Notes: generated from the letters alone by a model not told the origin. DNA of 64,000 nucleotides from an uncultured Prevotellaceae bacterium (GCA_900321965.1 ONYA01000010.1:1-64000); one strand, 5' to 3'. Numbered from the stretch's first letter, positions 17,178 to 24,842 are shown. Translations and numbers: made by a program.

Positions 17178-17477
17178 ATGGAATTGATTATCAACATCTT
17201 TTCTCTCGTAGGTTCCCTGGCATTGTTCCTCTTCGGTATGAAGACGATGTCGGAGGGTTTGGAGAAGTTTGCGGGCGACCGCCTGCGCAGTATTCTGGCG
17301 GCGATGACCAAGAACCGTGTGATGGGCGTGCTGACGGGCGTGCTCATCACGGCACTCATCCAGTCGTCGAGTGCCACGACGGTGATGGTGGTGAGTTTTG
17401 TGAATGCCGGACTGATGACGCTGGGACAGTCCATCGGCGTCATCATGGGTGCCAACATCGGTACCTTTGCACAGTAA
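17178..17477 (+). pseudogene. N-terminal fragment of a Na/Pi cotransporter (NptA/PNaS family)
   Basis: Ninety-nine codons match the start of Na+/phosphate cotransporters: SLALFLFGMKTMSEGLEKFAG, then the QSSSATTVMVV signature and GVIMGANIGT. Full-length proteins are roughly 550 residues with a second QSSS repeat and often a PhoU domain. Here the frame runs out after GANIGTFAQ, where the family continues GANIGTT. The sequence changes abruptly at about 17460, so this is a deletion junction and not a point mutation. The promoter is intact. A 99-residue membrane peptide could still be made. Confidence 0.85.
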
Positions 17478-17478
17478 A

Positions 17479-17625
17479 ATGGATATGCAAGGTTTCTCTA
17501 CATCCCTACTGGTCGTCGCCGCTTTGATTCAGGTCGCCGTGCCCGACGAGTTCTTCCTGCAGTTCGGCAGTCAGCCCCTGTTGCAGATGTTGGTCATACT
17601 CGTCATCGCCGTTCCGATGTCACCA
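17479..17625 (+). pseudogene. Membrane-protein fragment of unknown family
   Basis: Just after the transporter break, a frame opening MDMQGFSTSLLVVAALIQVAV continues into a second hydrophobic stretch (LLQMLVILVIAVPM), then loses coding character at about 17625. A TACCTTTG box at 17460-17467 precedes it at the junction. It may be the start of another deleted gene. I do not recognise the family. Confidence 0.3.
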
Positions 17626-17640
17626 CACAGAGAAAGAGAA

Positions 17641-17675
17641 GGAGCAGCTGCTCGGGAATTCCGAACAGCTGCCCC
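17641..17675 (-). terminator. Hairpin downstream of metY
   Basis: GGAGCAGCTGCTCGG and CCGAACAGCTGCCCC form an imperfect stem around GAATT, about 50 bp past the metY stop. There is no strong U-tract, so termination is plausible but not certain. Confidence 0.45.
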
Positions 17676-17722
17676 ATGTCTTAACCGTCAGTATAGATGG
17701 TGGCGGTTCCGAGGTCGTTGCC

Positions 17723-19006
17723 TTAAATCTTGTCTAAAGCCTGACGGATGTCGTCGAGAATATCCTCCACGTCCTCGATGCCTACGGAGAGACGGATGAG
17801 GTCGGGCGCCACGCCGGCTTCGAGGAGCTGCTCGTCGCTGAGCTGGCGGTGTGTGTGGCTGGCGGGGTGGAGCACACAGGTGCGTGCGTCGGCCACATGG
17901 GTGACGATGTTGATCATCTCGAGAGAGTCCATCCACTTGATGGCCGTCTCGCGGGTGCCTTTCAGTCCGAAGGCGATGACGCCGCACGAGCCGTTAGGCA
18001 GGTACTTCTGCGCCAGTTCGTAGTAGGGGTCGTCCTTCAGTCCGCTGTAGTGAACCCAGGCCACCTTCGGACAGTCGTGCAGAAACTCTGCCACGCGCTG
18101 GGCGTTCTTGCAGTGCTGGGCCATGCGCAGGTGGAGCGTCTGTAGTCCGAGGTTCAGCAGGAACGAGTTCTGCGGAGCGGGAATCGAGCCGAGGTCGCGC
18201 ATGAGCTGGGCCACGAGCTTCGTCGTGTAGCCCATCTTGCCGAAGGCCTTCACGTAGGTCAGTCCGTGGTACGACTCGTCGGGGGTGCACAGGCCGGGGA
18301 ACTTCTCGGCATGAGCCAGCCAGTCGAAGTTGCCGCTGTCTACCACGACGCCGCCCACCTGGGTAGCCAGACCGTCCATGTACTTCGTGGTGGAGTGGGT
18401 GACGATGTCGGCGCCCCACTCGAAGGGACGGCAGTTGACGGGGGTGGGGAAGGTGTTGTCGACAATCAGGGGTACGCCGTTCTTGTGGGCGATGCGTGCG
18501 AACTTCTCAATGTCGAGCACGGCACAGCCGGGGTTGGTGATGGTCTCGCCGAAGAGTGCCTTTGTGTTTGGACGGAAGGCTGCCTGAATCTCCTCCTCGG
18601 TAGCGGTGGGCGACACGAAGGTGCTCTCGATGCCGAGCTTCTTCATCGTCACGCCGAAGAGGTTGTAGGTGCCGCCGTAAATCTCGTTAGAGGTGACGAA
18701 GTGGTCGCCAGCCTGACAGATGTTGAACAGGGCGTAGAAGTTGGCAGCCTGGCCCGACGATGTCAGCACGGCACCCACGCCGCCTTCGAGGGCTGCAATC
18801 TTGGCAGCCACGGCGTCGTTCGTCGGGTTTTGCAGGCGGGTGTAGAAATATCCCTCTTTCTCTAAGTCAAACAACTTTGCCATCTCGTCCGAGTCGTCGT
18901 ACTTGAACGTCGTCGACTGGATGATGGGCAACTCTATAGGTTCTCCGTTTTTGGCCTTGTAGCCTGCCTGTACGCAGAGCGTACCCGGCCTCATTTTCTT
19001 TTCCAT
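17723..19006 (-). CDS. metY: O-acetylhomoserine sulfhydrylase (Cys/Met metabolism PLP enzyme)
   Basis: A 427-residue PLP enzyme. Family marks are TLCVQAGYKAKNGEP at the N-terminus, YTRLQNPTNDAVAAKIAALEGG, the PLP-binding lysine in THSTTKYMDGLATQVGG, and the DARTCVLHPASHTHRQL block. It makes homocysteine (or methionine) from O-acetylhomoserine and sulfide (or methanethiol). The MEKKMRPG start is favoured because TACTTTTG at 19034-19041 would put the transcript start just upstream; the longer frame begins inside the promoter. It is monocistronic and divergent from the SDR gene. Confidence 0.95.
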   Translation of the reverse strand: MEKKMRPGTLCVQAGYKAKNGEPIELPIIQSTTFKYDDSDEMAKLFDLEKEGYFYTRLQNPTNDAVAAKIAALEGGVGAVLTSSGQAANFYALFNICQAGDHFVTSNEIYGGTYNLFGVTMKKLGIESTFVSPTATEEEIQAAFRPNTKALFGETITNPGCAVLDIEKFARIAHKNGVPLIVDNTFPTPVNCRPFEWGADIVTHSTTKYMDGLATQVGGVVVDSGNFDWLAHAEKFPGLCTPDESYHGLTYVKAFGKMGYTTKLVAQLMRDLGSIPAPQNSFLLNLGLQTLHLRMAQHCKNAQRVAEFLHDCPKVAWVHYSGLKDDPYYELAQKYLPNGSCGVIAFGLKGTRETAIKWMDSLEMINIVTHVADARTCVLHPASHTHRQLSDEQLLEAGVAPDLIRLSVGIEDVEDILDDIRQALDKI

Positions 19007-19033
19007 TTGTTTTGCGGTTTCTGTTACAGCGTG

Positions 19034-19041
19034 CAAAAGTA
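19034..19041 (-). promoter_or_regulatory. metY promoter -7 box
   Basis: TACTTTTG on the minus strand, 28 bp before the metY start. It is divergent from the SDR promoter only about 45 bp away. Confidence 0.6.
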
Positions 19042-19085
19042 CCACTTTTTTTTCTGTTTCCGCAAGGTTATTGCGAAAAAAAGAC

Positions 19086-19093
19086 TATCTTTG
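19086..19093 (+). promoter_or_regulatory. SDR gene promoter -7 box
   Basis: TATCTTTG, a TAnnTTTG match, 41 bp before the SDR start codon. Confidence 0.6.
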
Positions 19094-19134
19094 CAGCAAC
19101 CTTTTCGTAATTACTTATTTGTAGCGAAGTCGAT

Positions 19135-19893
19135 ATGAAGAAAAAAACTGTATTTATCACAGGCGCCACCAGCGGCATCGGCCTTGGCTGCGCCAAGAAA
19201 TTCGCCGACAATGGCGACCGCCTTATCCTTAACGGCAGAAATGTTGAGAAGTTAGAGTCTATCCGTCAAGAACTGTCGGCAAAGGGCACCGAAGTGCTCC
19301 TGCTGCCTTTCGACGTCAGAGATCGTGAGGCTGCCCGTCAGGCCATCGACAGCCTGCCTGCCGAGTGGCAGCAGATAGACGTGCTCGTCAATAATGCCGG
19401 ACTGGCTCTCGGACTGGAGCCCGAATACGAGGGCGACCTCGACGACTGGGAGACGATGATTGACACCAATGTCAAGGGACTGCTGACGATGACCCGTCTC
19501 ATCGTGCCCCAGATGATAGCCCGCAACAGCGGACACATTATTAATATAGGTAGTGTGGCCGGCGATGCCGCCTATGCCGGTGGCAATGTCTACTGCGCTA
19601 CGAAGGCCGCCGTCAAGGCACTCTCCGACGGCCTGCGCATCGATGTGGCTGACACGGCCGTCCGCGTGACCAATCTCAAGCCCGGCCTTGTGGAGACCAA
19701 CTTCAGCAACATCCGTTTCCACGGCGATACCGAGCGCGCCGCCAAGCTCTATCAGGGCATCAAGCCCCTGACAGGCGACGATATTGCCGACGTGGCCGTC
19801 TATGCTGCCAATGCCCCTGAGCATGTGCAGATTGCCGAGGTGCTGATACTGGCTACCCACCAGGCCAGCGGCAGCGTCATCGTCCGTCGGTAG
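19135..19893 (+). CDS. Short-chain dehydrogenase/reductase (YdfG-like)
   Basis: A 252-residue classical SDR. The nucleotide-binding motif TGATSGIG lies at residues 10-17, NNAG at about 87, and the catalytic S-x-Y-x3-K set includes YCATK at about 159-163. Length and sequence (GRNVEKLESI, LNLKPGLVETNF-like segment) resemble NADP-dependent 3-hydroxy acid/serine dehydrogenases of the YdfG type. Substrate is inferred only. Its 3' end abuts the truncated rhuM remnant, marking the left edge of the accessory island. Confidence 0.88.
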   Translation: MKKKTVFITGATSGIGLGCAKKFADNGDRLILNGRNVEKLESIRQELSAKGTEVLLLPFDVRDREAARQAIDSLPAEWQQIDVLVNNAGLALGLEPEYEGDLDDWETMIDTNVKGLLTMTRLIVPQMIARNSGHIINIGSVAGDAAYAGGNVYCATKAAVKALSDGLRIDVADTAVRVTNLKPGLVETNFSNIRFHGDTERAAKLYQGIKPLTGDDIADVAVYAANAPEHVQIAEVLILATHQASGSVIVRR

Positions 19894-20165
19894 GATGGGG
19901 TAGCGCGGATGCTGTTTACTCGGTAGCCAACGGCAATGATGGCGTCAAGGCTATAGAACTGTGTCTGATAGCTTTTGCCATCTGATGCAGTATGTGCAAA
20001 TTTTGCACATACTGCATCTTCCTGTAGCTCTCCCGAGGTAAAGATGTTTCCCAAATGTTTTGTAATGACACTTCTGTCGCAGTCGAACAAAGTTGCCATT
20101 GCTTTTTGCGTAGCCCAGACGTTCTCGTCCTAGTAGAACACCTCTATACCTTGTTCCTTGTTCAT
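19894..20165 (-). pseudogene. RhuM-family remnant
   Basis: On the minus strand, MNKEQGIEVFY-stop-DENVWATQKAMATLFDCDRS continues with VITKHLGNIFTSGELQEDAV and FYSLDAIIAVGYRVNSIRAT. These are the conserved blocks of RhuM/Fic-associated virulence proteins. A TAG at 20130-20132 interrupts codon 12. The match ends at IRAT, where the SDR gene begins, so only about 80 of the usual 300 or more residues remain. This is a broken gene truncated at the island edge. Confidence 0.75.
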
Positions 20166-20547
20166 CAAATGCCTCAACATCTTCTGGATATGTTTCTTTA
20201 CGAATCTCAATATTAGTTTCTAATGCGCTTTTCAGTGAATTAGTAAAGTTCCTGTCAAATATGTAGATGATATCTTCTAACTGCTTGTCATCGACCTGCG
20301 ATATAAGTAGTGAGGTCATTAGGTCCGTAATCATGCTACGATACAACAAATTAGCAGGAGCGCATAAAGTTGCGTATTCCTCATAGGGAATATAATGCAA
20401 TGCGTTCAAGGAAACGCGAATCTTTCTTGCAAGTTCATTTAGTGCTATAATTCTTTTGCACCCACCATTTTTCGACTTACTCTCTGTAAGCGAATGCAGA
20501 TATTCTATCTTGCTTAATGCGTCTTCTATTGTCACAAAGTATTCCAT
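19951..20547 (-). CDS. Hypothetical protein downstream of the CRISPR-like array
   Basis: The frame MEYFVTIEDALSKIEYLHSL... is helical and AT-rich in base use for its first 125 residues, down to about EDVEAFDEQG. It then runs by chance through the rhuM remnant in another frame, so its real C-terminus is uncertain (probably near 20160). It begins 25 bp after the last array repeat on the same strand as tnpB. I do not recognise the family; ALNELARKIRVSLNALHYIP and APANLLYRSMITDLMTSLLI look like a compact helical domain. Possible readings are an island gene co-expressed with the array or a partner of the former rhuM gene. Confidence 0.4.
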   Translation of the reverse strand: MEYFVTIEDALSKIEYLHSLTESKSKNGGCKRIIALNELARKIRVSLNALHYIPYEEYATLCAPANLLYRSMITDLMTSLLISQVDDKQLEDIIYIFDRNFTNSLKSALETNIEIRKETYPEDVEAFDEQGTRYRGVLLGRERLGYAKSNGNFVRLRQKCHYKTFGKHLYLGRATGRCSMCKICTYCIRWQKLSDTVL

Positions 20548-20572
20548 ATCATATGAGTTCTGTCTCCTTACG

Positions 20573-20871
20573 CTTGGTAACAACCTTACAAAATCTATGC
20601 ATATACAATGCCGACTCGCTCATCGACGAGCTCTCGCGGATGTAACAACCTTACAAAATCTATGCATATACAATTCATGGTGGTGTTCAGACCAGCCAAC
20701 TCGGATGTAACAACCTTACAAAATCTATGCATATACAATGGGGTCGAGGTCGTAGGAGTCCATCAGTCGGATGTAACAACCTTACAAAATCTATGCATAT
20801 ACAATACTCTAAAGGTGCTATCTGGAAAGCATCCGGATGTAACAACCTTACAAAATCTATGCATATACAAT
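20573..20871 (-). CRISPR. CRISPR-like array fused to the 3' end of tnpB (5 repeats, 4 spacers)
   Basis: There are five 37-bp repeats at 20573-20609, 20638-20674, 20703-20739, 20769-20805 and 20835-20871. Four spacers of 28, 28, 29 and 29 bp separate them. The repeat (plus strand) begins GGATGTAACAACCTTACAAA and ends CATATACAAT. The last four copies are identical; the leftmost differs in its first bases (CTTGG for GGATG), as expected for the leader-distal end if the array is read on the minus strand. Spacers are unrelated to one another and GC-richer than the repeats. The repeat next to tnpB contains the last four codons and stop of that gene, so array and effector share one transcript. No cas1, cas2, cas4 or tracr-like sequence was recognised nearby. 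Confidence 0.85.
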
Positions 20872-22188
20872 AGACTTATGTTGTTTTCCTGTTTCAACCT
20901 TGACTGTTGCAATCCCATTCACAGAGAAACGGGAGAGCAGAGCCGTCAAGTCCGCAGGCGTAGATTCGGGATAATCCGTCCCTATTTTGTGATTCACTAA
21001 TAGTCCCAGCAGATTCAGACTGGCGTTCAGGTCGCGGTCGATGACTGCTCCGCAATGCGGGCAACGGTAGGTGCGGTCGCGGAGCGTCAAATCGTCCTTC
21101 TTCTCTCCGCAAACCGAACACGTCTTGCTGCTTGCAAAGAAGCGGTCGGCCTTCGTGACTTTCACGCCGTTAGTTTCGGCTTTATACTCTATCTGTCTGC
21201 GCAGTTCGCCAAACGAAACATCACTGACGGCCTGAGCCAGTCGGTGATTCTTGGTCATGCCCTTCACGTTCAGGTCTTCAATGGCAATCTCGCCATAGTG
21301 TGTGGTCAGAATCGTGGTGACCTTATGTAAGAAGTCACGCCTGATATTCGCCACGTGACCTTGGGCCTGAGCCAGCCGCACAGACAGTTTCATATAATTG
21401 TTCGACTTCCTGACGCCCTTCAGCCTTTCCTCTTTGGTTTTCGGATGGAACCGCTTACTGAGCTGTCTGCTGAGTCTTGTTATTTTTCTCTGATTCTTCT
21501 TCAGTGGCTTGGGATTCTCGATAGCGATGCCGTCGGAGAGTATCAGCGCTGACTTGATGCCCATGTCAACACCTACTTTCCTGTTGGCATCGACTAAGTC
21601 CACATTCGGATGCGTTCTTTTATATTCTTCTTCTGTAATCTCCAAACTGAACGATGCGTAGAACTTGCCACCACTTTGCGAAATGCATACATTGTTTATC
21701 TTGGCATAGTTGAAGCGGATATGCTCAGCCATCTTCACCCAACCCAATTTTGGAAATTGCATATATTGATGCTTCCCATTTTCATTGTGTGGAATCTTAT
21801 CGAAAGACTTCGAGTTCTTGTTTACTTCTGATAGTTCCACTTCACTGGATTGAAGATAAAACTTTCCTTCGTTATCTCTTTTCTTCTTAAACTGAGGATA
21901 CTTGCCAAGTCCCTTGAAGAATCTCTTAAAAGCCATATCAAGATTCATAAAAGGTTGGTCAGTGGCACACTTTGTCACCTCGTATGTAAACGGAAACTGC
22001 TCCTTCTTGATAGCATTGAAACGCTTTCGGATTTCCCTACCGTTCGGTTTCTCGCCAGCCTCGTACATCCGTTTCCATTCTGCCAGTCCCCAGTTATACG
22101 CCAATCGCGCACACCCGAAAGCCTTGCGGAAGTATGTCTTCTGCTTGTTGTTCGGTTTCAGTTCTATTCTGTGCGCAATTGAAATCAT
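20857..22188 (-). CDS. tnpB: TnpB/OrfB RNA-guided nuclease (type V-U-like effector)
   Basis: A 443-residue TnpB-family protein. The N-terminal helix-turn-helix (RKAFGCARLAYNWGLAEWKR) precedes a RuvC nuclease with all catalytic residues: D208 (VGVDMG), E304 (IAIEDL) and D386 (DRDLNAS). A zinc ribbon lies between the last two (C357, C360, C376, C379). TnpB is an RNA-guided DNA nuclease whose guide RNA normally comes from the 3' end of its own gene. Here the final residues IVYA and the stop codon lie within the first repeat of a CRISPR-like array. No tnpA transposase is present. Upstream, directly before the start codon, is a 22-bp sequence repeated at 24765. The gene is thus either a TnpB recruited to a miniature CRISPR system (type V-U-like) or an IS605-type element with an expanded guide region. 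Confidence 0.92.
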   Translation of the reverse strand: MISIAHRIELKPNNKQKTYFRKAFGCARLAYNWGLAEWKRMYEAGEKPNGREIRKRFNAIKKEQFPFTYEVTKCATDQPFMNLDMAFKRFFKGLGKYPQFKKKRDNEGKFYLQSSEVELSEVNKNSKSFDKIPHNENGKHQYMQFPKLGWVKMAEHIRFNYAKINNVCISQSGGKFYASFSLEITEEEYKRTHPNVDLVDANRKVGVDMGIKSALILSDGIAIENPKPLKKNQRKITRLSRQLSKRFHPKTKEERLKGVRKSNNYMKLSVRLAQAQGHVANIRRDFLHKVTTILTTHYGEIAIEDLNVKGMTKNHRLAQAVSDVSFGELRRQIEYKAETNGVKVTKADRFFASSKTCSVCGEKKDDLTLRDRTYRCPHCGAVIDRDLNASLNLLGLLVNHKIGTDYPESTPADLTALLSRFSVNGIATVKVETGKQHKSIVYA

Positions 22189-22189
22189 A

Positions 22190-22211
22190 TTTTTAGTTTA
22201 GATGTTGAGTC
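22190..22211 (-). repeat. 22-bp direct repeat, copy next to tnpB
   Basis: TTTTTAGTTTAGATGTTGAG plus TC (plus strand) sits immediately upstream of the tnpB start and touches the DUF5131 stop codon. An identical copy lies at 24765-24786. It may be the left end of the TnpB element or an integration footprint. Confidence 0.8.
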
Positions 22212-22948
22212 TATATTGCCACTTTCTCCGGCATCTGCTGAATGATTTCACCTAACAGCAGTTTTCCATTTGCATGCTTGTTACGCTTCACACCATCACT
22301 GCCCCAGGTTCCCCATTGCTTGAAAAAGAATGCAGCACCTTGCAGTTCGACTTGACGCTTGATGTTTATTACCCATTCCAATTGCATGGGACGGGCTTTG
22401 GGGCCGCTCTCGCCTCCGACGATTACCCAGTCGATGCCGTCAAGATTCATGTTGCCCAAATCTTCTATTAGCGGCTCGCATGACAGGAACTTGATGCTGG
22501 CATTCAACTTACGAAGGTAGTCAATGCGCTTTTTTGTCGCCTCGCATTCAACCGTCACACCCAACCAAACATTACGCGGAATGAGTCTTGAAGCGAAATA
22601 CTCGCTCATTCGTTCAGCACGTTTTGTAAGTATCTGGTAACGATGCTGAGGTGTCATGACAATGGTATGCATAATTCTGTCGACGAATTCAAAAGGCACG
22701 TCTTCGTGGAAGATGTCGCTCATTGAACAGACAAAGATGTTATGAGGTCTTTTCCATTGCAATGGTTCTTCCAAATCATCCTCATGCAGAGTCAGCCCAA
22801 AGCCGTTCTGGTATTTCTCTAATCCCATAGCCTTTAGCCGGCGAGCCATCACCTCAGCATAACAATGGGCACAACCCGCAGACTTCTTGGTGCAACCTGT
22901 TATAGGGTTCCACGTCTTATCTGTCCATTCTATCTTTGTTGTTCTCAT
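22211..22948 (-). CDS. DUF5131 (phage Gp37/Gp68-like) three-Cys-motif protein
   Basis: A 245-residue protein of the phage Gp37/Gp68 (DUF5131) family: KIEWTDKTWNPITGCTKKSA, then GCAHCYAEVMARRL, FVCSMSDIFHEDVPFEF, YQILTKRAERM, NVWLGVTVE and WVIVGGESGPKARPM. Cysteines 19, 26 and 29 form the three-Cys motif, which is thought to hold an iron-sulfur cluster as in radical-SAM-like enzymes. The partner gene tcmP lies 1 bp upstream on the same strand, matching the known pairing of three-Cys-motif proteins with TcmP. The biochemical role is not established; a nucleic-acid modification or defence role is plausible from phage and island contexts. Confidence 0.88.
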   Translation of the reverse strand: MRTTKIEWTDKTWNPITGCTKKSAGCAHCYAEVMARRLKAMGLEKYQNGFGLTLHEDDLEEPLQWKRPHNIFVCSMSDIFHEDVPFEFVDRIMHTIVMTPQHRYQILTKRAERMSEYFASRLIPRNVWLGVTVECEATKKRIDYLRKLNASIKFLSCEPLIEDLGNMNLDGIDWVIVGGESGPKARPMQLEWVINIKRQVELQGAAFFFKQWGTWGSDGVKRNKHANGKLLLGEIIQQMPEKVAI

Positions 22949-22949
22949 A

Positions 22950-24056
22950 CTACTTTCCTATTTTGTATTCGATAATACGATGGTTATTGAATATTTGCTC
23001 ATACGTCACCAAAGGCGATGGCGCATCATAACTGATAAGTCCTTCTTTCTTCAGCTGTCTCAAGACATCAGCCGCTTGTGTGGGAATGTGTCCTTGGTCA
23101 AGGGTGAACAAATAGACTTCTTCATTGTTCCGTAATTCATACTTTAAGATCTTCTCACGGAGCAGTGCAGTAAAGGCTTCTTTTTTAGTTGGCTTCTTCT
23201 CCTCAAATAATGAGAGTTGCGACTTCGACAGGTCTTCGTCAATATCAAAGTTCGCCTCTCCATTAATTGTGTTCTTTTTCCATGCCACATTCAGGAACTT
23301 GTCAACAGCGAGTGGATGGCTCGCGCCAAAAATGATTCCATAAATGTTTGTTCCCTTTTTTATGGAGAATGGATAAAGTTTCATATTTGAGTCCGCAGGA
23401 ATCTTTTCTCTGAATTGCTCTAACAGACTACGATGAATAAACTTATATGGATTGTCTTTTGCTCTCTGCATGTCAATCTGTACATTCATCATAAATTCCG
23501 GGCGCTCACCGAATCTAAAGAAGTAAGACGATGAAACGAAATACAGGAAATCAACGGTTGATGTAGTGACAAGTTCGTTAAAATATTGATCGGATAAGAA
23601 TTTAATTCCATTCTGGTCAAGAAAAACCAAAGAAGGAAATCTGCGGATGATTGTTATTACTTGAGGGAACAAATCAGCAAAGTCTAAATATGTGTATTTA
23701 ATCTTTACAATCTCTTTCTCAACAGCTATTTTCAGTTGGTTGTTTTCTTCAATATATTGTTTGCAACAATCACAGAGCAAACTATATTTATCTTTATCAT
23801 ATTCATTAAGCCACAAATAGATTCGTTTGTCACGTCTTATAATGTTTTCCAACGTGCCGTTTATCTGTTGAAGTATCCGAATCGGACTTCCTGCGACTCC
23901 TTTCTGGTCACGCCCTGTTCCTGCAAACAAATCAAATATGCAGATATGCTTAAGGGGTCCCATAACAAAGACAGGCAGCCATTCTTTTGTGTAGGCTTCG
24001 AATATTTCCAGTTTTGTTATTGTTCCCTCGTCAAAGGGATGTCTATGTAAATCCAT
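22950..24056 (-). CDS. tcmP: Three-Cys-motif partner protein TcmP
   Basis: A 368-residue TcmP-like protein. HPFDEGTITKLEIFEAYTKEW near the N-terminus is followed by FDLFAGTGRD at residues 41-50, resembling the SAM-binding motif I of methyltransferases, and LWLNEYDK as a motif-II-like acidic segment. The C-terminal 80 residues look like a winged helix (KEAFTALLREKILKYELRN... TQAADVLRQLKKEGLI). TcmP proteins occur beside DUF5131 proteins, as here. The pair may form a modifying enzyme with its helper. The HNH gene lies 65 bp upstream, and all three genes are in one AT-rich block. Confidence 0.85.
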   Translation of the reverse strand: MDLHRHPFDEGTITKLEIFEAYTKEWLPVFVMGPLKHICIFDLFAGTGRDQKGVAGSPIRILQQINGTLENIIRRDKRIYLWLNEYDKDKYSLLCDCCKQYIEENNQLKIAVEKEIVKIKYTYLDFADLFPQVITIIRRFPSLVFLDQNGIKFLSDQYFNELVTTSTVDFLYFVSSSYFFRFGERPEFMMNVQIDMQRAKDNPYKFIHRSLLEQFREKIPADSNMKLYPFSIKKGTNIYGIIFGASHPLAVDKFLNVAWKKNTINGEANFDIDEDLSKSQLSLFEEKKPTKKEAFTALLREKILKYELRNNEEVYLFTLDQGHIPTQAADVLRQLKKEGLISYDAPSPLVTYEQIFNNHRIIEYKIGK

Positions 24057-24121
24057 AATAATAATGTTTATCAGAAATGTTTATAATAATCTGGTTGTGG
24101 ATAGTCAAGGGGAATATACTG

Positions 24122-24667
24122 TCATTTGAACGGCAAATCCATTTCATCCAGTTCTTCGGCATGTTTATCCAACAATCCGTTTTCTACGCTATAAAGGTAG
24201 ATGTTCTTTAGATAGTGGATGAGGATGTTTAAGGGAGGCCATTCATTGCGCACCTCGCTGTACCATTCAAACAGGTCCATGTTGCCTTTCGACGAGTTGC
24301 ACGTCTTGCAAACCATGATGATGTTATCCATGTCGTTGGCACCGCCCTTGCTCCTTGGAAAGACGTGATCTTTCGTCAGCTTCGATGGCTCCATTTCCTT
24401 GCCGCAATACCAGCAATAGTTGTTCTCCTTTATCTTCGCTATGTTGAACTCCAGTAAATCGTGTATGTTCCATCGGCCTTCTTTGTAAGCCTTGAAAGCC
24501 TTAGAGCGTATCATGTAGCACGAGCGGTCGTACTTTTCTTTGCCCATATTCAGCGCAGCACACAGCATCTGCAAGTTGGCATACGACCAGAACAGATACT
24601 CACCAAAGTTCGCAAACTTCGGCTCTCGCTTCTGCTTCTTTAGGGTATTGGTCTGGTCAGTCGTCAT
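24122..24667 (-). CDS. HNH endonuclease
   Basis: A 181-residue protein with a zinc-bound HNH nuclease domain at about residues 85-130. It shows CWYCGKEM, then the catalytic DHVFPRSKGG histidine, NIIMVCKTCNSSKG with the second cysteine pair, and the N of the fold. The N-terminal half is helical. It is first in the presumed HNH-TcmP-DUF5131 unit, with a TATCTTTG box at 24700-24707. A nuclease joined to a modification-like pair suggests a restriction-type defence cassette, but this is inference from content and location. Confidence 0.85.
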   Translation of the reverse strand: MTTDQTNTLKKQKREPKFANFGEYLFWSYANLQMLCAALNMGKEKYDRSCYMIRSKAFKAYKEGRWNIHDLLEFNIAKIKENNYCWYCGKEMEPSKLTKDHVFPRSKGGANDMDNIIMVCKTCNSSKGNMDLFEWYSEVRNEWPPLNILIHYLKNIYLYSVENGLLDKHAEELDEMDLPFK

Positions 24668-24699
24668 CTATTTGCGTGATTATGTTCATTTATTGTTTG

Positions 24700-24707
24700 C
24701 AAAGATA
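24700..24707 (-). promoter_or_regulatory. Promoter -7 box of the HNH-TcmP-DUF5131 unit
   Basis: TATCTTTG on the minus strand, 33 bp before the HNH start codon. No good -33 element is seen at the expected distance. Confidence 0.55.
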
Positions 24708-24764
24708 GTCAATTTCCCTGACTCTCGGATGCTTTTTGACTAAAAAAAGCATAAATCTTAACCG

Positions 24765-24786
24765 TTTTTAGTTTAGATGTTGAGTC
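24765..24786 (-). repeat. 22-bp direct repeat, copy upstream of the HNH gene
   Basis: Identical over 22 bp to 22190-22211. The two copies bracket exactly the HNH-TcmP-DUF5131 genes (22212-24764), so the block could have moved as a unit. Confidence 0.8.
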
Positions 24787-24842
24787 AATCCCATCTACAC
24801 GAAATTGGACAACGCAATTTGCGACTTCCAATTCTCATCTGT

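Noticed and set aside
20456..21000. Frames containing repeated NLTKSMHIQ-type residues
   Set aside because: They are translations of the CRISPR-like repeats, not a repeat protein; the spacer parts differ completely and the frames shift.
19894..24786. Possible cas1, cas2, cas4 or tnpA near the array
   Set aside because: All frames in this region were examined and none shows integrase, Cas2 or Y1 transposase motifs.
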